Assembly: GCF_020080835.1 (NCBI RefSeq)
Contig: NC_058163.1
Span: 19,495,904 to 19,559,903, forward strand
DNA length: 64,000 nucleotides
Direction: 5' to 3'
Source: Cotesia glomerata
Lineage: Eukaryota; Arthropoda; Insecta; Hymenoptera; Braconidae
The notes under the pieces were generated by a model, which saw only the letters and a list, made by a program, of their open reading frames with translations, was not told where the DNA came from and did no database searches. Positions 39,001 to 57,007 of this stretch are shown one piece after another. The translations under genes were made by a program, and so were the position numbers. Numbering within the stretch: the first letter of the stretch is position 1; each line of letters opens with the position of its first letter.

Positions 39001-42000
39001 GGTGAATTTCCCTGTCGGCTTTGCACTGCTATTTTTCCAAATTTAAGAGCTTTGAAGGGACACAATCGCGCGCACATGGGTGTTGGACCAGGTATGCCTT
39101 ATCCGTGTAACATGTGTCCCTACACTTCAACTGATAAAGCAACACTGGTTCGTCATTTGCGATCACACAATGGTGATCGTCCTTACGAATGCTCGCTTTG
39201 TAACTATGCATTTACAACGAAAGCCAACTGCGAAAGACACGTGAGAAATCGTCACAATAAGTTGACTCGGGAAGAAATAAAGAGTGTGTTGATTTATCAT
39301 CCAAACGAAGACTCGACAAATGAAAACATTGATAGAACATCACCGCGTGTTATGAGAGATGAAACACGAAAATCATTAATTTATTCAACATCGTTATCCA
39401 ATGACAGAGATGATTATTATAATCCTCACCATCTTCATCATAATGGCAATAGTAATAATAATAATAGTCATCACCATCAGCGTGAACATCAACACCATCA
39501 CCATCAGCAATTGCATTATTCAATGGAAAATAAAGCACAAGATTTGCTGTTGTCTGAAGAGACATTGAGACTTCGTCAAATGGGAATTCCTACAATGATA
39601 CCAAATCCAATGAACCATTACGACAAATCTGATTTATATTCACGTTCACCAGTTGCTGCGGCAATCCATCATCACCATGCATTGGAATTAACCCACAGGT
39701 TAGCAGACAACACGCCTGTTAATCCACGTGATTATTTAATAAAGTCAGATTTTATGAAAATGAACGACCAGGATTCTAGATCTTCCGATGGTAGTGTATC
39801 ATTAAACACGAGTAATAACAATAATAACAGTACTAATAATAATAATAACAATAATAATATTAATAATAATAAAAATACCAATAACAATCAGTCTCTAGTC
39901 AGTGAAACCAAATCCGCTGGCGGTGCTGCTGATATACACCAAAGAATTCAGGCTAGTCCAATAGACTTAAAGCGTCAAGATGTAGCTAACACAACAGATG
40001 ATGCGCCTTTGGATTTATCAATGGATGTTCTGGATCTTAGCAAAAAATCACGAGATATGTCTTCGGATTTAACATCAAGCATATCATCTGACGACAACAA
40101 TAAAAACACCAAAGATCTGTTTGATGCTAATCAATTTTTACTGACACAAGCATTGCTGAAAGCCGGACAAACAGGTAATTCACCGAGTTCTATCGAAGCT
40201 ATGTATGCAAACGCCCAGCAGTTGTTTTACAGAAATTACGCTGGGTTTCCAACCCCACCAGCTAGCATTCTATCACCATTTATATTCAACGCTCATTTAT
40301 TCAATCAAGATCTTGCTATGAGGGAAAATTTACAAAAGGAATTGGTGCGTGGATTGCAAACCAGCGGAGGTAATTTGATAGAATCACGCTTAAATAAACC
40401 ACCCTCTAGTTTTCCGGGCACTGCTGCTGCGTATCCTCAGAACCGTGACATATTAACCGGCCAATCGATGAATGAATCAGCAAACGATTACTCAAGATTG
40501 GCAGCAACACCATCGACCAGCGCTGCTAGTGTCATCAGTTCACGCGACCGTTTGATAGACAATAACGGAAGTTCTTCAAATTCCGTAAAAATGGTTATTA
40601 AAAACGGCGTATTGGTGAGAAAACAAAAACAGCGCCGATATCGTACCGAGCGGCCATTCATTTGCGATCATTGCACAGCCAGATTTACACTAAGAAGCAA
40701 CATGGAGAGACACGTTAAGCAACAGCATCCTCAATTTTGGTGTCAGAAGCCTCGTGGAGGGCATTCGACGCGTGGAAGACCTCCAAGTTATCCACCAACT
40801 ATGCTAAGGACTAAACGGTACTCTGTTAGACAGTCGACACATCCTTATCCGACCGCTAGATTGCCCAAAGTAAGACATTCATCACCTAATACTGACGACA
40901 AACGTCCCATTTCTGATCGCGTAAAGTATGCGATTCTTGCACAGCAGTTGAAGGGCAATCACAATGAAGAAAACGATACAGATGAAGAGTTGATAATTGA
41001 TGAAAATGCTGCGGATAAAGACAACGTTGAGCATCGGAACGATGAGCGGTCTACCAGCTTGTTGAGAGGAAAATTGGAGGAAAGTATTGAGAAAAATAGT
41101 TCTAACACTGCCAATGCTGAAGAATCTGTTGTGGAGAATGGTGGTCTTGAATCTTTGGTTGAGTGCAAAATTGAGCCTGAGGATGATGATGATGATGAAG
41201 ACGGTGACGAAGAAGAAGAAGATGAAGATAAAGATGTTGACAATCGAAAGATAAAGAATGAAGATGGTAACGCTGACTTGGCAAGTGTTTCCGAATTACT
41301 GGACAATGCTTCGCAACAGTACCAACAGTTCAGACCGCAAGATATGAGCGACGAAGAAGGATTGATTGCATCAACAAGCGACTGCAATAATTCCGGGAGC
41401 GATGAAAAATCAGACTCTGTTAATTCGAATAATTCTTCGTCATCAAAGTCTATTAAGAAGAAGAAGAAAAAGAAGAAGAAGAAATCGGCTTACTCTATGG
41501 CACCCAATCGTGTGCATTGTCCGTACTGCGAGCGTCCGTTTCCTTGGTCATCGTCATTGAGAAGACATATACTGACTCATACTGGACAGAAACCATACCG
41601 ATGTGATTATTGTCCGCTTTTATTCACTACTAAATCAAACTGCGACCGTCATTTGCTCAGAAAACATAAATCAAACGCTAGTATTAATAATTTACAGTAT
41701 AACAGCGGAAGTGGTGGTACTAGTAGCGTAACTAGAAATTTATCCTCACCAGAAGCTCAAGAAGTAACGACTATTAATAATAATAATACGTTTGCGACGA
41801 GAAATGTACCAGAGAGACCCTACAAGTGCAATCTCTGTCCGAGTTCTACATTCTCGACACTTGGAAACCTAAAGAAACACAAGGCCACCAAGCATTCGCA
41901 CGACGATAATAATAAATTATCATCAAGACCCGATACTCCGACTAGCGAGATTAACTCAGATCAGCCAAACAGCCCTACACCCTGCAATGAACAAAATGAA

Positions 42001-43644
42001 CGCAGTGACTACGAGAGCCATTCGTCAAGTGTCTCGGACACCATGGAGACAAATACTGCGGCTGTACCCACATCAACCTCAACTCCGATTTCAAATGCTG
42101 CGTCGATCCTTGACGTAAAACCAAATTCAAACAGTGTCATCAATTCTTTGATTAATGACGCATCAAAATCTCGCAGACCTTCACCTAGATCATCACCAGG
42201 ACCCTCGGATTCGCCATTCAAGTGTCATCTCTGCGATAGCGGGTATGCTGATCGACATGATTGTCTTGATCACATTAAGGACAATCATCGCGAGTCTTGG
42301 GACTTGCTGGTTGCCAAAGGCGCTCTTGATATGGACACTGAAAATATTGAGGAGCACCACCTTCAGCACCAGCATCTCAGTGATGGTGAAGAAAAACGGG
42401 GAAGATTTCCTGATTATACCAACAGAAAGGTAAATATTTTTCTTTTTTATATTTTTGATTTGGAAATTTTAATTTCAAAGAGGACTTTTTTTTCAAAGAG
42501 TAAAAAATTTTCATTCATAGTTTTTTATAATTTTAGCTTTTGAAATTTTGTTTCTTATTTATTTGTTAAAAAAAATTATAAGAATTATTAAATATTTGTG
42601 TACATTATAATTATAAGAAAAAGTAAATTAGTTAAAAGTAAAAAATGCAAATTTAAAAAATTAAAAAATCCATTTTCACATTTTTTAAAATGATTGATTG
42701 ATTTATTTATAATTAAAAAATTGTTTTATGTCTTCTCCGATTTTAATCATGTTATTTTCAGTAAGATTATTTTTACAATTATTTATTTTACTAGAAGATA
42801 TTTTTTATAATACTGAAATCTACAGACTCTTAAATTTTTTTTTTTTTGTTTAAAAAATTAATCAGTGAAAATTTTTTTTATAATAATTTATTTTTAAGAA
42901 AATTAAAAAATTACAAAATCAAATTTTTTTTTTTAATTAAAAAATAAATAGATAAAAATATAAAAAGTATCTCTTTGAATCACATTTCTTTAAATAAATT
43001 ATAAATATTGATAAAATAATTGATTGATCGAATAACTAATCATCTTTAATTTATTACAGGTGATGTGCGTATTTTGTATGCGTCGATTTTGGTCAGCAGA
43101 GGATCTAAGACGTCACATGAGAACTCATACGGGAGAACGACCGTACTCGTGCGACATATGCTGTCGTAGATTCACTCTCAAACACAGTATGCTACGTCAC
43201 CGTAAAAAACACGAGTCTACTGATTCAATAATATATGTTGGAACAAGTGGCGACGAAGAGACGAATCCAATTCAACCACCAACAATAACACCGCGTAGTC
43301 ATCAACAGCAACAGTTGATGATGGCATCGCCAGTTATCGGTGACACGACACGTCTACAAGACAGAATGTCATTGCCAAGTGTTGGGTCAGTGGCTACCGG
43401 TGATGCTGCACCAAGCAGACTTATGAGTAGATTTAATCCTTATGAGTCATTGACAACATTGACTGGTAAATTAACAAATAGTCAACATAATAATATTAAT
43501 AATTGCGAATCAACTCCTGATACGGAAAATGACTTGATATCGAATTTACTTGGAATTAGAGACAAAAGTATAATTGATAAAGTTCTTCAAGCATCTGCTG
43601 ATGATGCTGCTAAATTACTTGGGGTTAATAGAAGCCACGATTGA
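30076..43644 (+). CDS. peb: hindsight/pebbled (RREB1-family) C2H2 zinc-finger transcription factor
   Basis: Joined exons 30076-30094, 37423-37490, 37570-42429 and 43060-43644 give 1843 residues with consistent phases and GT-AG introns. I count 14 zinc fingers, the number known for Drosophila Hindsight: starts near residues 64, 92, 253, 359, 509, 537, 566, 1060, 1344, 1373, 1447, 1579, 1652 and 1677. Finger 4 is of C2HC type. The first finger pair (SSASSLDRH, HSGERPFKC) is the RREB1 signature. PLDLS at 842 and a nearby VLDLS are likely CtBP-binding motifs. Other features are an Asn tract near 417-431, His-rich stretches, an acidic tract near 1233-1250 and a Lys run near 1325 that may be a nuclear signal. 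The family is a nuclear regulator of epithelial morphogenesis, tracheal and photoreceptor development and the Notch-dependent follicle-cell switch. The start codon is inferred from the short first exon. Confidence 0.93.
33051..33219. mobile_element. MITE-like repeat with ACAC(A/T)GAAAAAA ends
   Basis: It starts ACACAGAAAAAAAAA and ends TTTTTTTTTCAGTGT, an inverted match, with TTCTTGA / TCAAGAA motifs in between. The same end sequence and internal motifs occur at about 30983, 16930, 26690 and in CDC14 intron 2, which suggests one abundant family in this genome. Confidence 0.45.
33680..34350. promoter_or_regulatory. GC-richer block in intron 1, candidate enhancer
   Basis: Composition changes abruptly from AT-rich to balanced and purine-rich, with a GATGAGGATGATGATGATG-type simple repeat near 34130. 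Reading frames cross it on both strands (149 codons on the minus strand), but they lack any domain and follow from the skewed composition. Position inside the first intron of a developmental regulator suggests cis-regulatory DNA; this is inference only. Confidence 0.3.
34391..34725. mobile_element. fold-back element in intron 1
   Basis: CAAGAGAAAAATCTT at the left end is inverted at the right end (AAGATTTTTTTCTCTTG), and GCCCAATTTTCAAACACAG near 34436 has a near-inverse near 34660. The interior is non-coding. The arms are diverged, so it is probably an old copy. Confidence 0.5.
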
Positions 43645-46162
43645 GCTTAATATTACAATTATTAATTGCTAGTTTATATATTTAATGAGTTATCATTTTG
43701 TACAAAATATTATTATTAATTATTATTATTATAATTATAATCATATTATTTATTAGATTTAATTGGGTTGAATTCAGGTTTCCCATTACGTTCACAATTG
43801 TGCCTTATGGATAATATTAAAAAATCTCAATGTTACGATAAAAAAATGTTTTTTTTTTATCTACTTGAGAATTTGGCATTTAAAATTCATAAATATTAAT
43901 GTTCGTAGGTATATAATTATAGATAAATTAGATTTCGTAAGATTTATACATAGAAAAAAGACAATTAACTATTTTACTGATAGCTTAATTTTTTTTGAGA
44001 AACTGATGCGAAAAATTTTTTTGTTTTATATTTATAAATATTTTTTTTTTTTTAATTATTGCAAGATTAGCGATTTTGTATTGTAATTATATTATTATAA
44101 TTAAGGGAGTTGGTGCACTTTACGGGTTGATTAATTTTTTTCTTGATTGGTTGTGTCTAGCATTTTGTTTAATTAATATATTCTTATAAATTATGAATAT
44201 TTTAAGAGCGATTGTAAATTTAATATAATTATTTGTGTATATAAAATAAGTAGCCATAAAAATTAAATTAACTATTCGGATAATTATAATTAATTTAACT
44301 TTGTTTAATTGCAAAATTTTGTAAGTACAATATTTATTAATAGATACTGAAAATTAGTAAATTTAAAAAAATAAAGTCAGAATAATTGTTTTTGATTAAA
44401 AGATAAAAATATATAGGAGAAAAAAATATCTGTAAACAATTTTTACTAATTCGAAAAGAACGACTAGACTTTTAGAATTAGTAAATAAAATTGTATTTGT
44501 GATTTAATAACTATTATTTACGGTATTAATATTATTTTTTATCAGGTAATGACGTTAAATGATTGTCGATTTATTTCTATGATTTATTAACGTCATACAG
44601 TTAATATTATAATGATGATAAGTGTCTGAAAGGTGGATCTAGAATTCCCAAAGATAAAATTAAACTATTTAAATTAAATAACAAAAACTATTTAGCCATA
44701 TATATTTTTTTTTAACTTAATGTTTACAATTATTATCGCGTACTGACTGCAGGAAATAATAACACGAATGTAATAGACAGTTTAGTGGTTAATTATTCAG
44801 TTATAATTAAGATTTGTATAAAGAGACATAAAAATAGTGAGACATCAAGTGTGAATGAAAAAGTATCTCCACTAATTATAACAAAATATAATTAATATTA
44901 TACTAGTTGATTTAAAAATTTGACAACTAAAAATTGTGTAAAATGAGGATTTAAAAATATGTGGAGCAATATATAATTAAGAAATCTGTAATCGATAATT
45001 TAATTTATATTTTACAGTCTAGGTAGATTTTTAAATGTAAATATACATATATATTAACGTATGTAATAATTATAAACTAAATAATAATAGTATGGTGTTA
45101 TTTAAATTGTTAATTTTCCTTTATGGGAAATAAGAATAATTGAATGCAATTATACCAAATAATGTAACGGCTTGATGAAAGATCGTATAAAATGTAAACT
45201 TCAGCTAGATCTAAGGAATAGAGAAGAAAACCGTAAAAGTATTTGCTAATTTGTCTTTATCTCTTACTATCTCTATTTTTTATTTCTCAATTCAAGTAAT
45301 TTCTTTATTTTTTTTTTTTTTCAATCTATTAATTAATTTTATTATTATTATTTATTCTTTTTTATATAAATAATATACAACTTATAAAAAATATATTTAA
45401 TAATTATATCTATTTATTATTATAAGCAAGTGGATCTTACGGTCAGTAAATAGTTATTTTTGCCTGAGAATATTTTTCTTGTGCATACTTACATCAATAA
45501 AGTTCATTAAATCTTCAAATAAATAAATACAATCATGGTTTATTTAATTTATCAAATAAATATCGTGACCGTTAATCAATTATTTAAGCGTATTCCATTT
45601 AAAATAAAAATTATGTACATCAATACATACATTATTGTATGAAACCGAGACATGGATGTCTCTTTTACGTAATAGATAAAAAAATTAAATTTCATATTTA
45701 GTGCTACAAAATAAATATTGTAATTTGTGCATAAATGATTGTATTGCATCTTTGTTTGACTTTTCAGTATATATAAGTAAATAAAAGCAATGTAAACCTT
45801 TTAAAACTTTATCTTATTTATTTATTTACCGAAACCATAATAAGTTATTTGTAGATAAATTACAATAAATTTAATCTAGGGTATAGTTATAACAAATATA
45901 GAATTATAAAAAACTGTATTAGTGTTTTTTTTTATAATAATAAAAAAAAAAAAATGAAGAATAGTCTACAATCAGAAGTAAGTAATTTATTCAGTTAGTA
46001 AAAATGGCATGATATGTCAATGCTGAAAATTGTTAAAATTAACAAAATTTTCCGTTCAATCAGATTAAATTAAATCCAACAATTAAAATTTAATTATACT
46101 AATTTAAATAGTAAATGATGACTTAAAAATTCTAATGTCAGAAAAAAGATCAAGATTTTAAA
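43645..46162 (+). other. 3' untranslated region of hindsight/pebbled and intergenic spacer
   Basis: AT-rich DNA without coding content. AATAAA polyadenylation signals occur at 44370 and 45496, among others, so the 3' UTR could be 0.7 to 1.9 kb long. The promoter of the CDC14 gene must lie in the last few hundred bases; no TATA box stands out. Confidence 0.45.
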
Positions 46163-51812
<5,650 letters not shown>

Positions 51813-52069
51813 ATTCTTCACTTTAAAAAATTTTAATTATCGGTTTTTTATGTTATTTATAATTAAACTTTAATTTCATGAAAAAATTTGATTTTTAAGT
51901 ATTATAATCATAAGGTAGACTTCAACAATCAAAATAATTATAATTATGCCGGTGTTATTATTCATAAAGCTGACTAAATTAGATAATACAAGGATTGAAA
52001 TTTCTTGTTTTTTGATACATTTTTTTAGCGTCTAAAAACTTGTAATTTGCAAAATTTTTCAGTTTCAAC
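51813..52069. other. 3' end region of CDC14
   Basis: Short AT-rich stretch after the stop codon. No canonical AATAAA within the first 100 bases; an ATTAAA variant lies near 51862 and could serve as the polyadenylation signal. Confidence 0.35.
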
Positions 52070-52658
52070 TTCTCGCTTTGAATCGCTAAATGAATAATTT
52101 AGCGGAAATTATTAATTTCAGTTCGATTTTGAGAATGCGAGTTTTCATCATACATTCACGTTTTGAGATCTTAGGAATCCATTCCGACTATTCACGACTG
52201 GACGTCTGGTCGTGTGTGTGTGTGTGTGTGTGTATGTGTGTGTAAATAAAATTTTTTAGTACGATATCTTTAAAACGAATCAACCGATGGAGATAAACGA
52301 AATGGCGATTGAAAGTGTTCATTGAAACTTTGATCTGAATAGATTTTGAAGTCGATCGGTCGAGTCGTTCAATTAAATATATTCAAAAAGTTTAAACCCA
52401 AGAAATCGACTACAGACATCAGGGATATTTTTTTGTACTTAAAAAACTGCGTCGAATGCTACCAAATAAGTCAGAATCGAACGACGTGTTCAAAAGATAT
52501 AGCCATTTAAAAATTTCTAAATAATCGTTATTTGTATAGAACTTGAATTTTTTTATCTCAAAAATTAACCAATAGGAAGATTTGTGAACGTTTTAAGCTC
52601 GAAAAAAGAAGGAAGTTTCAGCGATGGCCTGCAGATCAACGGCTTTTTAAATTTTTTT
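52070..52658 (-). mobile_element. CA-core repeat family, copy E (diverged)
   Basis: In reverse orientation it retains the CAACTTCTCGCTTTGAA start, the GTTTTCATCATACATTCACG segment, a shortened (GT)n tract (about 52203-52243), one or two modules with CGAATCAACCGATGGA, and an end with GGAAGTTTCAGCGATGGCC. The triple GAGCTC block is gone. It is the oldest copy by divergence. Confidence 0.6.
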
Positions 52659-52659
52659 G

Positions 52660-53604
52660 AACTAGTTCATGCTTGCTATTACTTTATTAATTTATTTTCT
52701 TCTTATGCATAATTTCACCTGAATTGTAAGTTTTGATGACAAATAAGAGTTGCTCCCCTGAGTTCTCTTATTCTGTAATCAAATTTTTATTAAATGTAAG
52801 AAATTCGAAGTTCCAATAAGTTATCGACACACTGAAAATTTTCATCCTCTTGAATTTCAAGTTAGCGATGAGTTGGTGTGAATCTATAAGAAAAATTTAA
52901 TGACAAGATAAATGAAAAATATTTAAATATACTTATATATAATCTTCAGTTTATTTAAATCAAATTGATTACAATTATCTCAGATGCTTAATTTTATTAC
53001 GGCACTAGATATATCTCAACACTTCGATTGTAGCTATTAAAGTTGAATGCAAATGATTACCAACTGCTTGAACGAGAAAATTCATATTTTTTTCATCCTT
53101 ATTGTCTGATATGTTCTCCAATAACCAAAGTTGCAGTGCAAAGAATTTCTGTCCAATGATTGGCGTCGACTAAAAATCACATTGACTCCAAATTCTAACT
53201 TTCTAAACATTGTTGTTAGTTTGACGCCAATCTGTTGACGCAGTTAAGTTTTAATTTAAGGTGCAGATTGATGGTAAACTGACTGCAAAAATTAGAAATT
53301 CAAGATTTGCTGTCAGTCTGCATGCAATTTGCAGACAAATGTTTTGTTCCAACTTCTGTAATCAGTTTACCACCAATCTGTGCCTTAGATTGATTCCAAA
53401 CTGTATTAACAGATAAATGTTTAGTCCTAAATAATCTATATCAATTACTCATGTTTGATGTTTTTATAGAACATAGGTTTTCTACAATAACTACCTAGTT
53501 AGCACGAGTTGACAACCAAATGGTTGTTTATAAATGGTTTTCATCAAGCTTACGTAAACTTTGCGTCAACTTTTGAATTTCTAACTGTTGCACTCAATTT
53601 AGAT
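52660..53604. other. intergenic DNA, possible arm of a fold-back element
   Basis: No gene seen. The end of this stretch (CTACCTAGTTAGCACGAGTT near 53488) has an inverted counterpart near 55360 (TGTGTTAACTAGGTA), with further weak inverted similarity (GTAAACTTTGCGTCAACTT near 53565, AAGTTTACGTCAATTTG near 55335). This suggests an old fold-back element into which copy C and the retrotransposon fragment were inserted. Confidence 0.35.
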
Positions 53605-54740
53605 TTTTAACTTCCCGCTAAGAAAATCGAAGATTGTCAAAAATCGGGAAGGTATTGTTTTACCCCGTTTTTCGAAAATCGAGTTTTCATCAGATCTCGA
53701 CGTTTTGAGGTCCTAGGAAGCTTTCCTGACTACTCCCGCGAACGACTAAACCAATCGGAATCTACTAAACGGTGTTCCAAAGAGTTCCCTCAAACTTAGA
53801 TTTCCTGTGAGTTTGAACTGATTCGGACCGATAGATTTTGAGAAATTTTGAAAAATCTCAAAAAAAATAAGAAAAAAATTTTTTTTGAAAGTGGTTTTTT
53901 TGGAATAACTTTTAAACGGCTTTATTGATCAACTTCAAAAACAAATCCGCCCTTGAGCTCGAAAAACCACGCCGATCGTCGCTAATCCGGTCAAAATCGG
54001 TTGATTCGTTCGAAATATCGCGAACGAAAGAAAACCGAAAAGAGTGATTTTTTGACATAACTTCGTCATTTCTTCTCGGATCATTTTTGATGAAATAGAA
54101 TCATTTTTAGAACTTAAAAAATCGCGTCAATCGCCGCCAAGAACGTAGAAATCGGTTGATTGGTTCGAGAGATATCCTCGATAAAATATTTGGAAACAAG
54201 TGTTTTTTTAACATAACTCCGACTTTTTTGGAATAACTTTTAAACGCCAGCACTGATCAATTTCAAAAACTGATCAGCTATTCGCATGAAAAAATTACGT
54301 CGATCGCCGTCAAGCCGGTCAAAATTGGTCAATTCGTTCAAGAGATATCATCAACGAAAGAAAACCGAAAAAAGTGTTTTTTTGGAATTACTCCAAATTT
54401 CCTAGTTTTATCAATTCAAACTTGAAGATTCTTCATGAAACTGAAAAAATTGCGTCAAATGCTGCCAACCGCGTGAAAATCGGTTGATTCATTCAAAAGT
54501 TAGTGCGGTTTGAAAATTAAAAAAATATTGTTCTATGAAACTTTTATCAGGCTTTTGAGCTCGAAGAGCTCAAAAACATAGAAAAGCTATTTTTTTAAGC
54601 TCGAATAGCTTAAAATAACACATAAATTGTATTTTTGAGCTCGGAGAGCTCAAAAACATCATTAGTGCAGTTTTATGCACCTAGGTATGGAATAAACGGG
54701 AAGTTGCACGGATGGCCTTCAGCGTCTACCGTTTTTCTAT
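53605..54740 (-). mobile_element. CA-core repeat family, copy C (four modules, no CA tract)
   Basis: It starts TTTTTAACTTCCCGCTAAG and ends with CGGGAAGTTGCACGGATGGC and CGTTTTTCTA, with GAGCTC-type palindromes near 54555, 54600 and 54640. Unlike the others it lacks the microsatellite, and it has four modules instead of two: cores of the type AATCGGTTGATTCGTTCG at about 53995, 54152, 54325 and 54479, spaced 157, 173 and 154 bp. Confidence 0.75.
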
Positions 54741-55280
54741 TTTTTTTTTTTTTAGATTTTGTTTATTTATGCCAAGGCACAGGCCAAATGGCAATTTCTA
54801 TTACATAGTACACACAGTTTTTACAAGAAAACAATTTCTGTGAGTACATAATATACTATTGAATAAAATCAATTTAAATAATTTGTATATAAACAAAGTA
54901 AAATGAAATTAAACTTGGAAATAAATATAGAAAATAAGAATTTAAAATATAGAATTTTAATGTCACCAAATAATAACTCAGAAAATAATAATTCTGTGAA
55001 TTGGACTCACTTTATCCTTACCATAATCTTTAATGTATTAAATTTAAATTTGTTATTTATTAGACGTCATTTTAATTATTTAATAAGTAATTGAAAACTT
55101 ATTTTTTGAAGACTTGGAAGATACTCGAATTTACGATTTCGCGTGGGAGTTCTTCCCAAAGCTTTATTACAGTCACCAAATAAGATTTCTCCAAGTAGCT
55201 TGTAGTGAAAAGAGGTAGTTTGAAGGAGGTGTGCTTTTTTGCAGCTAATTTAAGTTCAATTTACTCAGTAACTTGTAGTT
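54741..55280 (-). pseudogene. 5'-truncated non-LTR retrotransposon remnant
   Basis: On the minus strand a frame ending at about 55093-55110 reads LVTVIKLWEELPREIVNSS then IFQVFKK and a stop. This is the typical C-terminal end of reverse transcriptases of Jockey/CR1-like elements (xxLWNxLPxxIxxxxSxxxFK). It is followed by a 3' UTR containing GCCTGTGCCTTGGCATAAAT, a motif type common at the 3' ends of insect LINEs, and a poly(A) tail (T run at 54740-54753 on the plus strand). Only the last ~55 codons remain. It directly abuts copy C. Family assignment is tentative. Confidence 0.6.
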
Positions 55281-56013
55281 TACTGCTGGAATTAAACAAA
55301 AAGTTGCTCATAAAATTGTACTCAAGTTGATGGTAAGTTTACGTCAATTTGATGCCATTTGTGTTAACTAGGTATCCAATGTAACAGAGTTTTCCAACAA
55401 TTGATACGTTAGAAATTACTTGAACAATATTTCCCAATAAACTATCAGTTATATTAATTATTCCTGACAGCCTCACTTTCTATGCAAGAACATGTAGTTC
55501 AGTATACTTTAGTAATGTTATCTAAAGTTTACGGAAAACCTTTTTGGATTAAAGTTGCATATAATTTGATAGAAATCTACAGCCGGAATCGGAATGCAAG
55601 TTAACATAAATTGGTTGCCGAATCCGTACGCAGATCAACGGCAACTTTTAGTTAGCATGACGATCGGGACGGGAATAAAAATTTCTATGACAAAGATGTA
55701 ATTATCTTAAGGTTCAACCAAAATATCAATCTACATTCTGTTAATTAACAGCTGTTGCGTTTCAACTTTTGTTTTTTCAATCTATGTATCCAAATTGATG
55801 TCATTTTGCTGAGCATTTTAACGTCGGTTTGGCATCTCCTGATTGTAGGGGTGTTTATAATAATAGATTGATTTGGGCACATTATTATCATAAAATTAAT
55901 CAATTATATATTACAAATAGAAGATTAGTTGTTTTAATTTATTCACCTATTTATAAAAAAAATTATAAAAAAACTTCGATGAAAAAAAAGAAATTACGGA
56001 ATCGATTTAATAA
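55281..56013. other. intergenic DNA between convergent CDC14 and SEFIR genes
   Basis: AT-rich, no gene on either strand. It contains the putative right arm of the old fold-back element (near 55320-55375) and the 3' UTR of the minus-strand receptor gene at its right end. Confidence 0.5.
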
Positions 56014-56951
56014 TCACGAGTCACTATTTATTTTGGCTAAGCGTTCTCGAAGTAGAATTTCTTCTCGATTTAATTCTTCTTCACTCATTTCAGATCTTTT
56101 AAAAGCTCTAAAATAAAAGGTTTCATTTTTACTGTTTGATGAAAATTAAGCTATGATAATAATTAATAAATTACTCATTGGTTCACTTACAAATGCGAAA
56201 ATAATTGTTTAAGATGATGGGGAATAATAAAGCGGGCATGCGGTGATAAATCTGCAAAAGGATCTTCTCGAGAATTTTCGTAACAGTATCCTTCTAATCT
56301 GTAAAAAAAAATTATTAAAAATTTATTTACTAAAATAAAAAATATTTCGCGTTACTTAAGGTAGTTGTTGCGTGATAGGCATTTCAACAGAAAATTATGA
56401 AATTTTTTTTATTGAAAGATAAATATATTAATAATTCACTACCAAAATTTCAGATCAATTGACCGCACCGTTTTTGAGTAATTAATTTTCGAAATTGTAT
56501 CTTTTACACGTAGCGGTATAGAGAGATGACAAAGTTAGTATGAAATCTTTGGCCCACTCGAGTGGTACGGAAGATTTCATACTAACTTTACCATCTCTCT
56601 ATACCTCTACGTGTAAAAGATACAATTTCGAAAATTAATTACTCAAAAACGGTGCGGTCAATTGATCTGAAATTTTGGTAGTGAATTATTAATATATTTA
56701 TCTTTCAATAAAAAAAATTTCATAATTTTCTGTTGAAATGCCTATCACGCTACAACTACCTTAAACCAAAAGGGCGTATAAAATTTTTAACTTCTCGCTA
56801 AGAAAATCTCAGATTTTCAAAAATCGGGAAGTTAATGGTTTTACCTCGTTTTACAAAAATCGAGTTTTCATCAGATCTCGACGTTTGAGGGTCACAGGAA
56901 GCTTCCCTGACTATCCCTGCGAGGGTGTCACTATGTCTGTCTGTCTGTATG

Positions 56952-57007
<56 letters not shown>

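Noticed and set aside
55829..56116. 95-codon plus-strand frame
   Set aside because: It lies opposite the last receptor exon on the minus strand, which has correct splice sites, phase and a sensible peptide; this frame is its shadow.
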